From Amycolatopsis jejuensis (GTDB taxonomy: Bacteria > Actinomycetota > Actinomycetes > Mycobacteriales > Pseudonocardiaceae): 64,000 nt of DNA. The notes beneath the pieces were generated by a model. The model had not been told where the DNA came from and made no database searches. It saw only the letters and a list, made by a program, of their open reading frames with translations. Location of the stretch: positions 1-64,000 of the forward strand of contig NZ_JNYZ01000023.1 of NCBI RefSeq assembly GCF_000717335.1. The letters are read 5' to 3'. Shown piece after piece: positions 61,736 through 64,000 of this stretch. Each line of letters opens with the position of its first letter. The first letter of the stretch is position 1. The translations under genes and the position numbers were made by a program.

Positions 61736-62545
61736 ATGCCTGAACTCGACGCGACCCGGCTGCGGGACGGACTCGGCGGCCGCTACGCCCGCCTCGACGT
61801 CGTGGCGACCACCGGTTCCACCAATGCCGACCTGCGGGAATCCCTCGTCGCGGGAGCCGCCGACCGGACCGTCCTGCTGGCCGAGGAGCAGACCGCGGGG
61901 GTGGGTCGGCGGGCTCGCTCGTGGAGTTCGCCGAAGGGCGCCGGGCTGTATCTGAGCATCGGGCTGCGGCCGTCCGGCGTGCCGTTCGCCGCGCTCGGCT
62001 CACTGTCCGTGGTTGCCGGGCTTGCGGTGTACGCCGTCGCCACCGATTTGGGGGTCGACGCGGCACTCAAATGGCCCAACGACGTGCTCGCCGGACCCGA
62101 GCGGGCCAAGTGCGCGGGCATCCTCGCCGAGGCCGTGTCCGGCGACGAACCGGCCGTCGTGCTCGGCATCGGGCTCAACGTGCTGCCGCTCGGCGACGAC
62201 GTCCCGGCCGGTCCGGGCGGGCTGGCCGCGACCTCGCTCGCCGAGCAGGGCGCGACGTCCACCGACCGCACCGAGGTCGCGCTCGCCCTGCTCACCCGCT
62301 TCGACGACCTCGAACGGCGCTGGCGGCTGGCCGCCGGGGACCTCACCGAGGCCGGTCTGCTCGGCGACTACCGCGCGCAGTGCGCGACGCTGGGCCAGGA
62401 CGTACAGGTGCAGCTGCCCGACGGGTCCACGCTCACCGGGCGCGCGGCCGACGTCGACGCCGCGGGCCAGCTGCAGGTCGACGTCCCCGATGGGCGGCGG
62501 CTCACCGTCTTCGCCGGTGACGTGGTGCACGTCCGCCCTGCTTGA
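61736..62545 (+). CDS. birA: Biotin--[acetyl-CoA-carboxylase] ligase
   Basis: The product is 269 residues without an N-terminal DNA-binding domain, so it only attaches biotin (to the EAMKM lysine of AccA3-type proteins). Motifs: TTGSTNADL, the biotinyl-AMP loop GVGRRARSWSSPKG, LKWPNDVLAG, and GIGLNVLP; the C-terminal SH3-like domain follows. ATG at 61736 has a TATTGT -10 box six bases upstream and no ribosome site, so it is probably leaderless. In mycobacteria birA lies directly beside accD5. Confidence 0.93.
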   Translation: MPELDATRLRDGLGGRYARLDVVATTGSTNADLRESLVAGAADRTVLLAEEQTAGVGRRARSWSSPKGAGLYLSIGLRPSGVPFAALGSLSVVAGLAVYAVATDLGVDAALKWPNDVLAGPERAKCAGILAEAVSGDEPAVVLGIGLNVLPLGDDVPAGPGGLAATSLAEQGATSTDRTEVALALLTRFDDLERRWRLAAGDLTEAGLLGDYRAQCATLGQDVQVQLPDGSTLTGRAADVDAAGQLQVDVPDGRRLTVFAGDVVHVRPA

Positions 62546-62627
62546 CCTGATCGGGCGCGCCTGCCCGGGTCCGGCGCCGGTACGGTGGATCCACCACACC
62601 GCTACACACTCGCAGGGGGCGCACGCC

Positions 62628-63203
62628 GTGGCCTATCCGGACGATTTGCTCAGCCAGAACGAACGCGTGGTGGTGCACAGCCACCCGCACTTCAAGATGC
62701 TGATCTTCCCGTTCCTGGCGTTCGTGATCACCGTCGGCGCGGCGGTGTGGCTGCTGCTGGTCACCAAGGACCTCGCCGGACCGTGGAACAGCGTCTCGAT
62801 GATCGCGATCGGCGTGGTCGCGCTGGTACTCGTGGGGTGGCTCTTCCTCGCGCCGCTGGTCCGCTGGCGCACCACGCACTTCATCGTGACCACGGACCGG
62901 CTGATCGCGCGCGAGGGCGTGCTCAAGCGCACCGGCATCGACATTCCGCTGTCCCGGATCAACAGCGTGCAGTTCGAGCACGGTCTGCTCGACCGGATCT
63001 TCGGCTGCGGCACGCTCATCATCGAATCGGCCTCGGACGAGCCGCTGCGCTTCGATGACATTCCCCACGTCGAGCACGTGCACACGGTCATTTACCGCGA
63101 AGTCAACGACAATCCTTACGACGACTACCACGGCACGCCCGGCCCGCAGGACACCGAACCCCTGCCGCCGCGCGGCCGGGAACCGCGCGGAAGGAGACGC
63201 TGA
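62628..63203 (+). CDS. PH-domain (bPH2/DUF304) membrane protein
   Basis: The product is 191 residues. Two helices at about 25-47 and 56-78 (MLIFPFLAFVITVGAAVWLLL, MIAIGVVALVLVGWLFL) precede a bacterial PH domain (TTHFIVTTDRLIAREGVLKRTGIDIPLSRINSVQFEHGLLDRIFGCGTLIIES). A hydrophilic Pro/Arg-rich tail ends the protein. GTG at 62628. The mycobacterial counterpart beside birA (Rv3278c) has the same plan. Function unknown. Confidence 0.87.
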   Translation: MAYPDDLLSQNERVVVHSHPHFKMLIFPFLAFVITVGAAVWLLLVTKDLAGPWNSVSMIAIGVVALVLVGWLFLAPLVRWRTTHFIVTTDRLIAREGVLKRTGIDIPLSRINSVQFEHGLLDRIFGCGTLIIESASDEPLRFDDIPHVEHVHTVIYREVNDNPYDDYHGTPGPQDTEPLPPRGREPRGRRR

Positions 63204-63204
63204 C

Positions 63205-64000
63205 GTGGGTGCTCGAGAGGTCGGCCTGCCGGAACGGGTGCCTGCGGCCGGACTGCCGCCGCGGGTGGAGATCTGGGAGGTCGGGCCGCGCGACGGGCTG
63301 CAGAACGAGGACTCCGTCGTCCCGGTCGAGGTCAAGCTCGAATTCCTGGACCGGCTCGCCGGCGCCGGGCTGACCACCCTCGAGGCGACGAGCTTCGTGC
63401 ACCCGAAGTGGGTCCCGCAGCTCGCCGACGCCGAGCAGCTGCTCGCCGGGCTCGACCGGCGCGACGGTGTGCGGTACCCGGTGCTGGTGCCGAACGACCG
63501 CGGCCTGAACCGAGCGCTCGACGCCGGGGTCGACCACATCGCGATCTTCGCCAGCGCCACCGACACCTTCGCCCAGCGCAACCTCAACTCCACTTTCGAA
63601 GACCAGTTCGCCATGTTCGAGCCGGTCGTCACGCGGGCCCGCAAGGAGGGCCTGGAAGTCCGCGGCTACCTGTCGATGTGCTTCGGCGACCCGTGGGAGG
63701 GCGTGGTGCCCGCCGAACAGGTCGTGCGCGCGGGCAAGCGGCTGCTCGACTTCGGCTGCTCGCAGCTTTCCCTCGGCGACACCATCGGCGTGGCGACCAC
63801 GAACCAGGTCACGCGGCTGATCGAGGCGTTCGGGGACAAGTCCGCACTCGCCGTGCACTTCCACGACACCTACGGCCAGGCGCTGGCCAACACCGAGGCC
63901 GCCCTGCGCGCCGGAGTGTCCACTGTGGACTCGTCGGCGGGTGGGCTCGGCGGCTGCCCGTACGCCGAATCCGCGACGGGCAACCTCGCCACCGAGGATC
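63205..64000 (+). CDS. Hydroxymethylglutaryl-CoA lyase (partial, runs off window)
   Basis: 265 codons are present; the 3' end is beyond the window. It cleaves HMG-CoA to acetoacetate and acetyl-CoA, the last step of leucine breakdown. The HMGL-like TIM barrel starts EVGPRDGLQNE; metal and substrate residues are seen in LEATSFVHPKWVPQLAD, HFHDTYGQALAN and the signature GLGGCPYAESATGN with its catalytic Cys. GTG at 63205 has AAGGAG at 63191-63196 and lies 1 bp after the PH-domain gene, so the two are cotranscribed. Confidence 0.92.
   Translation, partial: MGAREVGLPERVPAAGLPPRVEIWEVGPRDGLQNEDSVVPVEVKLEFLDRLAGAGLTTLEATSFVHPKWVPQLADAEQLLAGLDRRDGVRYPVLVPNDRGLNRALDAGVDHIAIFASATDTFAQRNLNSTFEDQFAMFEPVVTRARKEGLEVRGYLSMCFGDPWEGVVPAEQVVRAGKRLLDFGCSQLSLGDTIGVATTNQVTRLIEAFGDKSALAVHFHDTYGQALANTEAALRAGVSTVDSSAGGLGGCPYAESATGNLATED

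Overview
The window is high-GC actinobacterial DNA with many GTG starts and GC-rich third codon positions. It looks chromosomal, from a Pseudonocardiaceae-type organism; Amycolatopsis is my best guess. I see no tRNA, rRNA, insertion sequence, phage gene or CRISPR array. A backbone of genes matches a conserved actinobacterial block, known from memory of the Mycobacterium tuberculosis Rv3278c to Rv3306c region: M20 amidohydrolase, lpdA, glpD, accA3, maf, accE5, accD5, birA and a PH-domain membrane protein. Accessory islands are inserted between these anchors.

Layout. 0-7.7 kb: a small membrane protein, the M20 amidohydrolase, a gamma-glutamylcyclotransferase-like protein, LpdA, two secreted proteins with matching ECF-like promoters, a class F sortase lipoprotein and a two-domain VOC protein. 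8.3-17 kb: a glycan-use locus, with a GH76-like secreted hydrolase and a LacI regulator on the minus strand, diverging from an ABC sugar importer and a GH127 enzyme; palindromes resembling LacI operators lie in front of both arms. 17-21 kb: glpF-glpK diverging from glpD. 21-28 kb: GNAT, AMP-dependent ligase, SDR, a DUF1707-DUF1707-histidine kinase operon with no response regulator, and AccA3. 28-33 kb: SAV_915-type protein, exported protein, SDF symporter, Maf and two minisatellite arrays. 33-42 kb: PadR with a 14-helix MFS pump, a tyrosine phosphatase whose 5' end is repeated in decayed form upstream, a PLP-enzyme/MFS operon, and another MFS pump with a TetR regulator. 42-48 kb: accE5-accD5, a GlxA-type regulator and a FecBCD-type metal-chelate importer. 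48-61 kb: a frameshifted GNAT pseudogene, SRPBCC protein, flavodoxin-fold quinone reductase with a GlxA-type regulator, an HTH-TM-NBR1-Ig protein, an alpha/beta hydrolase diverging from a BTAD/ATPase regulator, VanZ, PNPOx with MarR, a lipoprotein, and MarR with an MFS pump. 60.5-64 kb: NlpC/P60 hydrolase, birA, PH-domain protein and the start of HMG-CoA lyase.

Two themes stand out. First, the spacers are unusually rich in local tandem duplications. Three loci carry decayed copies of neighbouring gene ends (tyrosine phosphatase 5' end; tetR/accE5 3' ends; vanZ/PNPOx 3' ends). Other spacers carry 5-, 9-, 20- and 26-bp minisatellites, and a 38-bp core repeat occurs three times. Second, many regulators sit divergent from their likely targets with visible operator palindromes. 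The most striking is a perfect 28-bp palindrome at 57.66 kb that contains the overlapping start codons and both predicted -10 boxes of a MarR/PNPOx pair.

Functionally, AccA3, AccD5, AccE5 and BirA supply and biotinylate an acyl-CoA carboxylase. GlpF, GlpK and GlpD form a complete glycerol route. The 8-17 kb locus would cut, import and trim a plant- or yeast-type glycan. All functions are inferred from motifs read by eye; no database search was run.
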